This document shows positions 23,040 to 31,149 of a stretch of 64,000 nt of DNA, piece by piece. This DNA is from Halomonas getboli (lineage in GTDB: Bacteria; Pseudomonadota; Gammaproteobacteria; Pseudomonadales; Halomonadaceae): contig NZ_JALMEW010000007.1 of the NCBI RefSeq assembly GCF_023094245.1, positions 62,001 through 126,000 on the forward strand, in the 5' to 3' direction. Every line of letters starts with the position of its first letter. Position 1 is the stretch's first letter. A model generated the notes under the pieces. The model did not search any database, was not told the DNA's origin, and worked only from the letters and a program-made list of their open reading frames with translations. Position numbers and translations under genes: made by a program.

Positions 23040-23788
23040 GGCTGCCACCTCAGCAGCCGACGCTGCAGCAGGACGAAGAGGAAGTCGAACAGCGCGTAGA
23101 GGCCGGCGATGGTGAGCATGTAGACCACCACGATGTCGGTGGCCAGCAGGCTCGAGGCCTCCATCATGCGCTGGCCGATGCCGGGAATGCCGAACAGCTC
23201 GGCGGCCACCACCGTCATCCAGCCCTGGCCGAGGCCGGCGCGCAGGCCGCTGAGGATGCCCGGCGCGGCGGCCGGCAGGCTGACCCGGGTGAGCCGCGAC
23301 AGGAAGCCGACGTGGCCGAAGGCCCGTGCCACCTCGTCGTAGCCCGGGTCCACCGAGCGCACCGCGCTGTGGCTGGCGAAGTAATTGATCCAGAACACCC
23401 CGATGCTGATGATGAACGCCGCCGCCGAGGGGTTGATGCCGAACCAGATGATGGCGAAGGGAATCCACGCCAGCGGCGGGATCGGGCGCAGCAGCCGCGC
23501 CAGCCAGGCGTGCACGGCGTTGAAGCGCGGCAGCAGCGCCGCCGCCACGCCCACGGCAATGCCCAAGAGCGAACCGATCAGCACGCCCGCGGCGTAGTGG
23601 GAGAGGCTGGCGGTGACCACCTCGAGCCAGATGCCATCGGCGATCTCGGCCCACAGCACGCCGGGGATCACCGACGGCAGCGGCACCAGGCTGCCGGGCA
23701 GCAGGCCGCTGCGCAGCGCCAGCTCCCACAGCGCGAGGAAGCCGGCCAGGCCGCACAGGCTCAGCAGGGTGCGCTGGGATCGGCTCAT
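23036..23788 (-). CDS. ABC transporter permease, nitrate/sulfonate/taurine type
   Basis: A 250-residue inner-membrane permease with six TM helices and the EAA-type loop (YDEVARAFGHVGFLSRLTRVSLPAAAPGILSGLRAGLGQGW). It is related to SsuC/TauC/NrtB. It overlaps both the binding-protein gene (four bases) and the ATPase gene (four bases), so the three are translated together. Confidence 0.9.
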   Translation of the reverse strand: MSRSQRTLLSLCGLAGFLALWELALRSGLLPGSLVPLPSVIPGVLWAEIADGIWLEVVTASLSHYAAGVLIGSLLGIAVGVAAALLPRFNAVHAWLARLLRPIPPLAWIPFAIIWFGINPSAAAFIISIGVFWINYFASHSAVRSVDPGYDEVARAFGHVGFLSRLTRVSLPAAAPGILSGLRAGLGQGWMTVVAAELFGIPGIGQRMMEASSLLATDIVVVYMLTIAGLYALFDFLFVLLQRRLLRWQP

Positions 23789-24825
23789 GAGTCGTCGTGC
23801 TCGGCGACCACGGCGTCATACAGCGAGGTGTCGAACAGTGCGTCCAGGTCCACCGCCTGGCGCAGCGAGCCCTGCTCGAGCTGGAAGTCGTGCATGCGCC
23901 GGGTGCCCTCGCGGATGGCGTGCGGGTCGGCGACGTAGTTCGACGACGGCGAGGCCAGGGCCGTTTCGACGGTCTCCAGCGGAATCAGGCGCTTGCCGAC
24001 GAACTCGCGCACCGACGGGGCGGCGCGCTCGGGATCGTCGGTGAGCATCCGGGTGGCGCGCAGATGGAGTGCCATCAGCGTCCTCATCGCCTCGGGGTGC
24101 TCGGCCAGGGTCGACTCGCGCGCCGCCAGCACGGCGCCGGGCTGGCCGGGCAGCATCTCGTCGGCGCGGGCCACCACCCGGGCGCCGTCGTCGCGCTGCT
24201 GCACCGTGGTCAGGATCGGCTCGAGGATCGAGGCGGCGTCCACCGCGCCGGCCAGCAGCGCCTGCTGCACGCGGTCGGCGCCCATGGCGACGATGTTCAC
24301 GGCGTCGGTGCCGATGCCGAGCTGCTCGGTCAGCCAGTAGCGCAGCACGGTGTCCGGCACCGAGCCCTGGGGGAAGGTGGCGATCTTGGGCGGGCGGCCC
24401 TCGGCCTCGGTGAAGTCGGCGATGGCCCGGGCGGCGTCTTCGGTGGCGGCGAAGTGCTCGGCCAGCGGGCCGCGGGCGACCACGCCGATCTGCTCGCGGA
24501 TGCTCGAGGCCAGCACCTTGATCGGCACGCCGTTGGCGCGGGCGACCATGGCCGGGCCGATGCCGAAGTACATGACGTCCAGCTCGCCGGAGGCCAGCGC
24601 CTGGACCATGGCCGGGCCGCTGGAGAAGCGGGTCAGCTCCAGGTCGAGGCCGGCGTCGTCGGTCCAGCCCTCGCCTTCCATCACGAACAGCTGGGCGACG
24701 GGCAGAATCGGCATGTAGCCGACCTCGAGGGTGGTGTCGTCGGCCTGGGACTGGCCGGCCAGACCCAGGGACAAGCTCAGGGACAGGGCGGCCAGCAGGG
24801 CCAGGCGGCGGATGTGTCGGAACAT
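23785..24825 (-). CDS. ABC transporter substrate-binding protein, NrtA/SsuA/TauA-like
   Basis: A 346-residue periplasmic binding protein. Signal peptide ends near GLAGQSQA (residue 28). The mature part begins LEVGYMPILPVAQLFVMEGEGW, and continues with SGPAMVQALASGELDVMYFGIGPAMVARANG, which is the usual wording of the NMT1/SsuA fold. First gene of the operon binding protein-permease-ATPase-DsrE. The substrate could be a sulfonate, nitrate or a pyrimidine precursor; the DsrE gene weakly favours sulfur. Confidence 0.87.
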   Translation of the reverse strand: MFRHIRRLALLAALSLSLSLGLAGQSQADDTTLEVGYMPILPVAQLFVMEGEGWTDDAGLDLELTRFSSGPAMVQALASGELDVMYFGIGPAMVARANGVPIKVLASSIREQIGVVARGPLAEHFAATEDAARAIADFTEAEGRPPKIATFPQGSVPDTVLRYWLTEQLGIGTDAVNIVAMGADRVQQALLAGAVDAASILEPILTTVQQRDDGARVVARADEMLPGQPGAVLAARESTLAEHPEAMRTLMALHLRATRMLTDDPERAAPSVREFVGKRLIPLETVETALASPSSNYVADPHAIREGTRRMHDFQLEQGSLRQAVDLDALFDTSLYDAVVAEHDDS

Positions 24826-24855
24826 GCGGAGGCCTCTACCGGATGCGTGAAAGAA

Positions 24856-24873
24856 TAATGCTACGCAGCATTA
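24856..24873. promoter_or_regulatory. Palindrome in the promoter region of the ABC importer
   Basis: TAATGCT-ACGC-AGCATTA, a perfect 7-bp inverted repeat in an AT-rich tract 30 bp upstream of the binding-protein start. Farther upstream, ATTTCGGCACA is repeated directly at 24923 and 24938 (15-bp period). Both could bind regulators of the importer; identity unknown. Confidence 0.45.
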
Positions 24874-24987
24874 GCTTATTCCATAAGTCTCGTTTAGGAC
24901 GATTTATTCATACTCATATGTTATTTCGGCACATGCCATTTCGGCACAGCTCGTGCGTATGGGCGGGCGCTGCATCGGTCGGAAACG

Positions 24988-25015
24988 ACGACGCCGGCAC
25001 TTGGGCCGGCGTCGT
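24988..25015 (-). terminator. Terminator after peroxiredoxin gene
   Basis: Perfect 11-bp arms ACGACGCCGGC and GCCGGCGTCGT, located 14 bp past the peroxiredoxin stop and followed on the minus strand by CGTTTCC. Confidence 0.65.
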
Positions 25016-25029
25016 CTCGGGACAGCTGC

Positions 25030-25665
25030 TTACTTGCCGGGCTGCTTGACCAGCCGCAGGTAGGGCTTCTGCTCGTCCCAGCCCTCGGGGAACAGCTTGG
25101 CGGCCTCCTCGTTGCTGACCGCGGGCACGATGATGCAGTCGTCACCCGGCTTCCAGTTCACCGGCGTGGCCAGCTTGTGCGAGTCGGTCAGCTGCAGGCT
25201 GTCGAGCACGCGCAGGATCTCGTCGAAGTGGCGACCGGTGCTGGCCGGATAGGTCAGCATCAGGCGGATCTTTTTATTCGGATCGATGATGAAGACGCTG
25301 CGCACCGTCAGGGTGTCGTTGGCGTTGGGGTGGATCATGTCGTAGAGGTCGCTGACCTTGCGGTCGGCGTCGGCCAGCAGCGGGAAGTTCAGGGCGCAGC
25401 CCTGGGTCTCCTGGATGTCGCCGACCCAGGCCTTGTGATCCTCCAGCGGGTCCACCGACAGGCCGATGGCCTTGGTGTTGCGCTTGTCGAACTCCGGCTT
25501 GAGCCGCGAGACCTCGCCGAGCTCGGTGGTGCACACCGGGGTGAAGTCCTTGGGGTGGGAGAACAGGATCACCCAGCTGTCGCCGGCCCACTCGTGGAAG
25601 TGGATCGGGCCTTCGGTGCTTTCCTGGGTGAAGTCAGGGGCGATATCGCCGAGTCGCAGTGCCAT
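25030..25665 (-). CDS. Peroxiredoxin, Prx6 / 1-Cys type
   Basis: A 211-residue thiol peroxidase. The peroxidatic cysteine is in DFTPVCTTELGEV (about residue 47), the Prx6 wording, and the C-terminal extension (NWKPGDDCIIVPAVSNEEAAKLFPEG) is the Prx6 C-domain. It reduces H2O2 and organic peroxides in the cytosol; the reductant is not evident here. Monocistronic: it has its own AGGAGG site and a downstream terminator. Confidence 0.93.
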   Translation of the reverse strand: MALRLGDIAPDFTQESTEGPIHFHEWAGDSWVILFSHPKDFTPVCTTELGEVSRLKPEFDKRNTKAIGLSVDPLEDHKAWVGDIQETQGCALNFPLLADADRKVSDLYDMIHPNANDTLTVRSVFIIDPNKKIRLMLTYPASTGRHFDEILRVLDSLQLTDSHKLATPVNWKPGDDCIIVPAVSNEEAAKLFPEGWDEQKPYLRLVKQPGK

Positions 25666-25737
25666 GGTGTCCTCCTGAATCGTGTTTGAAGTGCCATGCG
25701 TCGGATCACGAAACCATCGAGAGGCCGGAACGGCCGC

Positions 25738-26262
25738 TCAGGGCGCCGGCGCGGCGGCGCCCAGAAAATGCTGCTGCCAGTAGCCCAGCGACAGCGAGGT
25801 CACGCTGACCTGGCGGCCGCGGCCCGGGGCGTGGATCATCTCGTCGTCGCCCAGGTAGATGCCGACGTGGCTGGCATCGCCGCCGCCTGCGGTGTCGAAG
25901 AACAGCAGGTCGCCGGGGCGCGCCTCGTCGATCGACGGCAGGCGTTCGAACTGACGGCGCGAGGTGCGCGGCACGGAGATGCCGGCTCGCGCATAGACCC
26001 GCTGTACCAGCCCCGAGCAGTCCAGGCCGCTGGCATCCGTGCCGCCATAGCGATAGGGCGTGCCCAGCGCCTGTCGGGCCTCGGCCAGGATCAGCGCCCG
26101 GTCCATCGACAGTCCGCCGGCGTCGCGGGTGGCCAGCTGGGGCCCGGCGCAGCCGGCGAGTGTCAGCATCAGCGCCAGCATCACCAGCGGCATCAGCCGC
26201 TCGAGGCGGGCCGCGGCGGCGAGCGCCGGGGCGGTTGAGGCGGAGATCGCTGGCATGGGCAT
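25738..26262 (-). CDS. NlpC/P60-family cell-wall hydrolase, probable lipoprotein
   Basis: A papain-like NlpC/P60 peptidase that cleaves within peptidoglycan peptides. Catalytic cysteine in ASGLDCSGLVQRVY, histidine in DASHVGIYLGDD and the third polar residue in MIHAPGRGRQV. A lipobox-like LTLAGCAG follows a hydrophobic stretch. With the start at 26262 the protein has 174 residues and 23 extra residues before MPLVMLAL; an alternative start at 26193 gives 151 residues with a very short signal peptide. I kept the longer form because the short one lacks N-terminal positive charge. Probably anchored in the outer membrane, like Spr/NlpC. Confidence 0.85.
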   Translation of the reverse strand: MPMPAISASTAPALAAAARLERLMPLVMLALMLTLAGCAGPQLATRDAGGLSMDRALILAEARQALGTPYRYGGTDASGLDCSGLVQRVYARAGISVPRTSRRQFERLPSIDEARPGDLLFFDTAGGGDASHVGIYLGDDEMIHAPGRGRQVSVTSLSLGYWQQHFLGAAAPAP

Positions 26263-26322
26263 CGGCGTCCGTTTTCCCTCTCGTCGTTCCCAGCCTAGCC
26301 GCCTTGCCGGCGGCTGTGAACA

Positions 26323-26667
26323 TCAGCGGAAAGCGATGCGTGTGCCGTGGGTCAGCATCTCGTCCGGGGTCATGGCATGGCCGGGCACGCCGATCATCTC
26401 GTCGCCGCACTGGTCCGCCCAGGTCAGCACGCCGTGAGTGAGTCCAAGACCGCCCAGCAGGTCGCGGATCTCGCCGGTGCCGAGGAAGGTGCAGGTCTTG
26501 CCCTGCTTGTCGGAAAGGGTGGAGATGCCGTTGGCGTGGTGAAAGCGCACCGTGTAGATGCCGTCCATGGATTCCACCTCGACGATCGGCGAGAAGCCGT
26601 GGCCGAGGGCATTGGAAAGTTCCTTGATGGTGATGTGATCCCCGAGGGTCTGGTCGATGGCGGTCAT
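26323..26667 (-). CDS. Conserved hypothetical protein, possibly DUF6482-like
   Basis: A 114-residue soluble protein beginning MTAIDQTLGDHITIKEL, with a GGGAG site. Its central part (VEVESMDGIYTVRFHHANGI, then DKQGKTCTFLGTGEIRDLLG and GDEMIG) reads like small single-domain proteins found in Halomonas and Pseudomonas that carry a beta-rich sensor-like fold; I recall a likeness to DUF6482 but cannot confirm it. No catalytic motif is visible. It is divergent from gloA. Longer in-frame extensions upstream have no ribosome-binding site. Confidence 0.65.
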   Translation of the reverse strand: MTAIDQTLGDHITIKELSNALGHGFSPIVEVESMDGIYTVRFHHANGISTLSDKQGKTCTFLGTGEIRDLLGGLGLTHGVLTWADQCGDEMIGVPGHAMTPDEMLTHGTRIAFR

Positions 26668-26965
26668 CTCGAGCTCCCGATGGTGGCCGAACGGAGGGCG
26701 GCCGAGTGGATGGCGGCAGATGTATAGAAAATGTAGAACCTGGGTCATGCCCTCGCCAGTCAGCGATTGTGCATGGCGAACGATGGCATCGCCCGGCATC
26801 GGGATGAGGCGGGCCTCTGGCGTGCATGGCACGCGGTGTATAACCTGTGTATCGAAATGCTTCGGGTCAGACGGCGCGCTCGGGGTGGAAAAGTCGTCGT
26901 CCTGCCTCCATACCTGAGGCATCGCGTCAGTCCCGACCCTGCCTGACCTCTGACAAGGAGATTCC

Positions 26966-27499
26966 ATGAGCTTCAAAGGCGAGCAACATCCCGGCGTCAA
27001 GACGCCCACCGGCGACAGCGACGGCTTCCGTCTCAATCACACCATGCTGCGGGTCAAGGATCCGGAGGCCGCGCTGGCCTTCTATTCGCGGGTCTTCGGC
27101 ATGCGCGTGCTGCGCCGCCTCGACTTCGAGGAGATGCAGTTCACGCTCTACTTCCTCGCCAGGCTCGAGGAGGGTGACCAGGTGCCGGAGAACGTCGACG
27201 AGCGCACCGTCTGGACCTTCTCCCAGAAGGGGCTGCTGGAGCTGACCCACAACTGGGGCACCGAGGACCAGCCGGACTTCGCCTACCACGACGGCAACGC
27301 CGAGCCCCAGGGCTTCGGCCATATCTGCTTCACGGTGCCGGATCTGGAGGCCGCGGTGGCCTGGTTCGACGCCAACGAGGTCACCTTCATCAAGCGCCCC
27401 GACCAGGGCAAGATGAAGGACGTGGTGTTCGTCAAGGACGTGGACGGCTACTGGATCGAGGTGGTCGAGGCCGCCAAGATGGTCGGCAAGGGCGACTGA
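26966..27499 (+). CDS. gloA: Lactoylglutathione lyase (glyoxalase I)
   Basis: A 177-residue metal-dependent glyoxalase I that converts the methylglyoxal-glutathione hemithioacetal to S-lactoylglutathione. Seen: RLNHTMLRVKDPEAALAFY (first metal His), MQFTLYFLA, LELTHNWGTE (Glu), GHICFTVPDLEAA (second His) and DGYWIEVVE (last Glu). Length and the WTFSQKG insert match the long, zinc-type class rather than the short E. coli type. AAGGAG precedes the ATG. Stands alone. Confidence 0.94.
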   Translation: MSFKGEQHPGVKTPTGDSDGFRLNHTMLRVKDPEAALAFYSRVFGMRVLRRLDFEEMQFTLYFLARLEEGDQVPENVDERTVWTFSQKGLLELTHNWGTEDQPDFAYHDGNAEPQGFGHICFTVPDLEAAVAWFDANEVTFIKRPDQGKMKDVVFVKDVDGYWIEVVEAAKMVGKGD

Positions 27500-27610
27500 C
27501 GCCGGCGCCGGATCGTCGCCGAGCGTTGACGATCCGGCTTGTCGATATAGCGTCAGGGCATTAGGGTCTGCGGCGTGTTTCACCACGGCGCATCCCGCCA
27601 AGGAGTCCCG

Positions 27611-28567
27611 ATGTCCCTGTCCCACCGCCCCCTCGCGTTCGCGCTGGCCGGCTCCCTGCTGGCCATGAGCGGCCTGGCCCAGGCCGAAGAATCGGCCCAG
27701 GTCCGCTTCTCCGTGCCGTCCTGGCCCGGCGTGACCGTCAAGACCGCCCTGGCCTCCACCCTGCTCGAGACCCTGGGCTATGAGCCCCAGTCGGCCGAGC
27801 TAGGTGCCACCATCACCTACGAGGCGCTGACCCAGCGCGAGGTCGATGTCTTCCTCGCCGGCTGGCTGCCCGCGCAGAAGGGCATGTACGACACCGCCAT
27901 GGAAGAGGGCGTGCTGAAGGATCTGGGCAACAACGTGAACGGCGCGCGCCTCGGCTTCGCCGTGCCCACCTACGTCTACGAGGCCGGCCTGACCTCCGCC
28001 GAGCAGCTGGACGACCCGGAATATGCCGACAAGCTGGAGAGCACCGTCTACTCCATCGAGGCGGGCACCGGCATGAGCGAGATCCTCAACGAGGCGGTGG
28101 ACAACGACACCTACGGCCTGGGCGACTGGCGCCTCTCCGAAACCTCCACGCCGGGCATGCTGAGCGCGGCCAAGAGCGCCATCGATCGCGACGAGTGGAT
28201 CGTCTTCGCCGGCTGGACGCCGCACTGGATGAACATCGAATACGACGTGAAGTATCTCGATGATCCCGAAGACATGTGGGGGCCGAATCAGGGCGCCAGC
28301 GACGTCAAGACGCTGGTGACCACCGACTTCGCCGATTCCCATCCCAATGCCACCCGGCTGCTCGATCAGCTGAGCTTCAGCGCCGACGACCAGAGCCAGA
28401 TGATCCTCGGCTTCAGCTACGAGGAGCGCGAGCCCGATGCGGTGGCCCTGGAGTGGCTGCGCGAGCATCCGGCCCGGGTCAAGGCCTTCCTCGACGGCGT
28501 GACCACCCGCGACGGCGAGCCGGCCTGGCCGGCGGTGCAGCAGGCGCTGGAGATTCCGCAAGCCTGA
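27611..28567 (+). CDS. Glycine betaine/choline-type ABC substrate-binding protein, orphan
   Basis: A 318-residue periplasmic protein of the OpuAC/ProX family: signal peptide to about AQA (residue 25), then VRFSVPSWPGVTVKTALAST, EALTQREVDVFLAGWLPAQ and VFAGWTPHWMNIEYDVKYLDDP. The aromatic residues in AGWLPAQ and AGWTPHWMN fit an aromatic cage for quaternary amines. Compatible-solute uptake suits a halophile. No permease or ATPase gene is adjacent, so it must serve a transporter encoded elsewhere. A strong terminator follows. Confidence 0.88.
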   Translation: MSLSHRPLAFALAGSLLAMSGLAQAEESAQVRFSVPSWPGVTVKTALASTLLETLGYEPQSAELGATITYEALTQREVDVFLAGWLPAQKGMYDTAMEEGVLKDLGNNVNGARLGFAVPTYVYEAGLTSAEQLDDPEYADKLESTVYSIEAGTGMSEILNEAVDNDTYGLGDWRLSETSTPGMLSAAKSAIDRDEWIVFAGWTPHWMNIEYDVKYLDDPEDMWGPNQGASDVKTLVTTDFADSHPNATRLLDQLSFSADDQSQMILGFSYEEREPDAVALEWLREHPARVKAFLDGVTTRDGEPAWPAVQQALEIPQA

Positions 28568-28594
28568 TGCACGCGCTGACTTTGCGTGACGCGA

Positions 28595-28620
28595 CGAGGC
28601 CGCCCTTCGGGGCGGCCTCG
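28595..28620. terminator. Terminator between betaine-binding protein and dioxygenase genes
   Basis: CGAGGCCGCCC-TTCG-GGGCGGCCTCG: an 11-bp stem with a stable TTCG tetraloop, followed by TTCGTT. Flanking genes converge, so it can act both ways. Confidence 0.8.
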
Positions 28621-28646
28621 TTCGTTGGTGGCGCCCGAAAAGTGCG

Positions 28647-29399
28647 TCAAGCGAAGGCGTAGAGATCCATCGCCAGCACGCCGTGTTCGACGCTGTGGTG
28701 CAGCCGCTCGGCGGGCCCGCCGGCGCCCATGGCCACCAGCAGCGGCTGAAAGTGTTCTGGCGTGGGATGGTTGGCCAGCGCCTGGGGCGCTGCCGGCCAG
28801 TCGAGCAGGGCCTCGCGCTCGCCGGCGGCCAGGCGGTCGTGGGTCCAGTCGGCGAACTCGCCGACCCAGCTCGGCATCGGCGCGTCCAACGGCAGCAGCG
28901 AGCGCAGGTCGTGGGTCAGGCTCCCGGAGCCGATCACCAGTACGTTCTCCTTGCCCTCCGGTTTGCGCAAGAGCGCCTTGAGCTTCTCGCCGAGGGCCAC
29001 CAGCTCGGCGTTGGACCAGGTCGTCGGCAGCGACAGCGACACCACCGGCACGTCGGCCTCGGGGAACATCAGCGACAGCGGCACCCAGGCGCCGTGATCC
29101 AGGCCGCGTTCCACCGGCACGGCGTCGAGCTCGCGGGCCAGGCGCCGGGCCAGTTCGGGTGCGCCCGGCGCCGGGTACCGGCACTCGAACAGCGCGCGGG
29201 GGAAGCCGCCGAAGTCGTGGAGGGTCTCGGGGCGCTCGCTGACGCTGACCATCAGGCGGCGGCTGCTCCAGTGGGCGGAGACGACTACCACGGCGTCAGG
29301 GTTCAGGGAGCCGCCCAGCTCGCGCAGGAAATCGTGGGCCGGCGTGCGGGTCAGCGCCAGCATCGGCGAACCGTGAGAGATGAACAGGCTGGGCAACAT
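28647..29399 (-). CDS. Extradiol ring-cleavage dioxygenase, DODA/YgiD family
   Basis: A 250-residue LigB-superfamily enzyme. The N terminus LPSLFISHGSPMLAL holds the first metal histidine, VVVVSAHWSS the second, and GSGSLTHDLRSL the third region; RLHHSVEHGVLAMDLYAF is the typical ending. Family members open catechol rings (4,5-DOPA and relatives) with non-haem iron or zinc; the physiological substrate in bacteria is unclear. An AGGAG site precedes the ATG. It lies downstream of DoxX and a LysR gene on the same strand. Confidence 0.87.
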   Translation of the reverse strand: MLPSLFISHGSPMLALTRTPAHDFLRELGGSLNPDAVVVVSAHWSSRRLMVSVSERPETLHDFGGFPRALFECRYPAPGAPELARRLARELDAVPVERGLDHGAWVPLSLMFPEADVPVVSLSLPTTWSNAELVALGEKLKALLRKPEGKENVLVIGSGSLTHDLRSLLPLDAPMPSWVGEFADWTHDRLAAGEREALLDWPAAPQALANHPTPEHFQPLLVAMGAGGPAERLHHSVEHGVLAMDLYAFA

Positions 29400-29448
29400 G
29401 ATCGTGGTCTCCTGGTCTGGTGTGGAGGGCGGAGGGGAGGCAGTGAGC

Positions 29449-29472
29449 GACGCCGCCCGGGCGGGCGGCGTC
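29449..29472 (-). terminator. Hairpin between DoxX and dioxygenase genes
   Basis: GACGCCGCCC with GGGCGGCGTC. It follows the DoxX stop on the minus strand and may attenuate read-through to the dioxygenase gene; no T run. Confidence 0.45.
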
Positions 29473-29505
29473 TTGGGCCTGGGTGGTGTTATCCGCGCCG
29501 CGGGT

Positions 29506-29964
29506 TCAGGCGAAGCGGCGGCTGAGCACCAGGCGTCCGCCGCCAAGGCCGGCCTGTACCAGCAGGGCGATGGCCCAGAACAGCGGGTACTCCCAGCCGC
29601 CGCCCTCGTTGGAGAACACCCAGCCGTTGCCGGAGTGCACCCAGACGGCGCCGAGCAGCGTCGGGATCAGGGCCAGGGCGATCCAGCGGGTGTAGATGCC
29701 CAGCAGCAGGGCCAGGCCGCCGCCCACTTCGGCTAGGATCGTCAGGTAGGCGAACTCGCCGGGCAGGCCGAGGGATTCGAAGTAGCCCACGGTGCCGGGC
29801 ACGGTGAACACGAACACCTTGAGCAGGCCGTGGGCCATCGCCATGAGGCCCAGCGACAGGCGTAGCAGGGTGATGGCCGCCGGCTGCAGGCGGTCCAGCG
29901 AGGCCGATGGGGTGGCGGAGTGAGAAACGGGAGCGGAAGCGGGGCGAGCGGTTTGAGTGGTCAT
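29506..29964 (-). CDS. DoxX-family membrane protein
   Basis: A 152-residue inner-membrane protein with four hydrophobic helices and the DoxX pattern LRLSLGLMAMAHGLLKVFVFTVPGTVGYFESLGLPGEFAYLTILAEVGGG (given here in part: MAMAHGLLK and AEVGGGLALLLGIYTR are the diagnostic pieces). Family members are quinone- or thiol-redox related membrane proteins, often poorly defined. It sits between the LysR gene and the dioxygenase gene and is likely under the control of that LysR. Confidence 0.85.
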   Translation of the reverse strand: MTTQTARPASAPVSHSATPSASLDRLQPAAITLLRLSLGLMAMAHGLLKVFVFTVPGTVGYFESLGLPGEFAYLTILAEVGGGLALLLGIYTRWIALALIPTLLGAVWVHSGNGWVFSNEGGGWEYPLFWAIALLVQAGLGGGRLVLSRRFA

Positions 29965-30040
29965 GGGGAAGTCTCCGTCGAGGCACGATGTCTTGATATG
30001 AAGGACACTCTAGACGCGATCTTGACGGCGATAATCGTCT

Positions 30041-30075
30041 GTCATGGCACATGACTGTTGCGCTTTTAGCGACAA
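30041..30075. promoter_or_regulatory. Inverted repeats upstream of DoxX, possible LysR operator
   Basis: GTCAT-GGCAC-ATGAC (30041-30055) is a perfect interrupted palindrome, and TTGCGCTTTTAGCGACAA (30058-30075) is a second imperfect one. They lie between the LysR gene and DoxX. LysR proteins commonly bind such elements; no experimental tie. Confidence 0.4.
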
Positions 30076-30139
30076 AGCGTGGCAGCCATGAGCGGCAGCA
30101 ACAGCGGCGAACGACGCGGCGGTCCCGGCCAAGCCCCGT

Positions 30140-31042
30140 CTAGAGCCCCAGCTCGCGCTCCCACGAGGGCGGATCCCCCCAGGCTTCGGCCAGCAGGGCC
30201 AGGAAACGGTCGACCTTGGCCGGCAGGTGGCGGCGGGCCGGATAGAGGCCGTGTACGTCCAGCGCCGGCGCGGCTTCCTCGAGCTCTATCGGCACCAGCC
30301 GGCCCTCGCGGATGCTGTCGGTGATCAGGAAGCTGGGCTGCTGGGCGATGCCGAGCCCGGCCTCGGCGGCGTGGGTCAGCACGTCGCCGTTGTTGCTCTC
30401 CAGCGGCCCGTGCACCGTGAAGCGGCTGTCGATGAACTGCCATTCGCCGCCGCGGCCGCCGGGGCGATAGCGCAGGCAGCGGTGTTGCTCCAGGTCCGCC
30501 AGGCGGCGCGGGGCGGCGTGTTCGGCCAGGTATTCCGGGGACGCGCACAGCACCAGCTTGCAGCGCGTCAGGCGGCGCGCCACCAGGCTGGAGTCGGGCA
30601 GGCTGCCGATGCGGATCGCCAGGTCGTAGCCCTCCTCGAGCAGGTCGACCCGGCGGTCGTTGAGGTCCAGGCGTACCTCCAGGGCGGGGTGCTCGACCAT
30701 GAAGCGCGCCACCAGCGGCGCCAGGTGGCGAGTGCCGAAGCTCATCGGCCCGTTCAGGCGCAGCCGGCCGCGGATCTCGCTGACGCCGCTGCCGACCTCC
30801 GCCTCGGCCTCCTCCAGCGACTGCAGGATGCCCTGGGCGCGCAGCAGGTAGCGCTCGCCGGCCTCGGTGAGGTGCAGCCGGCGGGTGGTGCGCTGGAGCA
30901 GGCGCACCCCCAGATGCTCCTCGAGCGCCATCACCTGGCGCGAGACGCGGGTGCGCGACAGGTCGAGCGCCTCCGCGGCGCGGGTGTAGCTGCCGAGCTC
31001 GGCGACCCGCACGAAGACGGTCATGGCATCCAGCAGGTTCAT
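30140..31042 (-). CDS. LysR-family regulator, DhcR/PtxR-like
   Basis: A 300-residue LysR regulator starting MNLLDAMTVFVRVAELGSYT, with the helix-turn-helix TRAAEALDLSRTRVSRQVMALE and HLGVRLLQRTTRRLHLTEAG, the wording of the CrgA/DhcR-like large subgroup. The start at 31042 gives the canonical N terminus; the open frame continues upstream without support. On the same strand as DoxX and the DODA-type enzyme downstream, which are its likely targets. Confidence 0.9.
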   Translation of the reverse strand: MNLLDAMTVFVRVAELGSYTRAAEALDLSRTRVSRQVMALEEHLGVRLLQRTTRRLHLTEAGERYLLRAQGILQSLEEAEAEVGSGVSEIRGRLRLNGPMSFGTRHLAPLVARFMVEHPALEVRLDLNDRRVDLLEEGYDLAIRIGSLPDSSLVARRLTRCKLVLCASPEYLAEHAAPRRLADLEQHRCLRYRPGGRGGEWQFIDSRFTVHGPLESNNGDVLTHAAEAGLGIAQQPSFLITDSIREGRLVPIELEEAAPALDVHGLYPARRHLPAKVDRFLALLAEAWGDPPSWERELGL

Positions 31043-31103
31043 GGGGTTCTCCCGAGCGTGAGCGACGGGGTCATCTTCGCACGGCCGCGCCCGAAACGAC
31101 GAC

Positions 31104-31125
31104 GGCGCCACCCGAGGGCGGCGCC
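31104..31125 (-). terminator. Hairpin after znuA
   Basis: GGCGCC/GGCGCC arms with inner CCC/GGG pairing, just past the znuA stop on the minus strand; no T run but followed by GTCGTTTCG. Confidence 0.5.
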
Positions 31126-31149
31126 GCGTGTGCGTGCGCGGGCGGCGGC

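Noticed and set aside
30041..30075. sRNA gene between LysR and DoxX
   Set aside because: Only short palindromes are visible; no promoter-hairpin-T-run combination.
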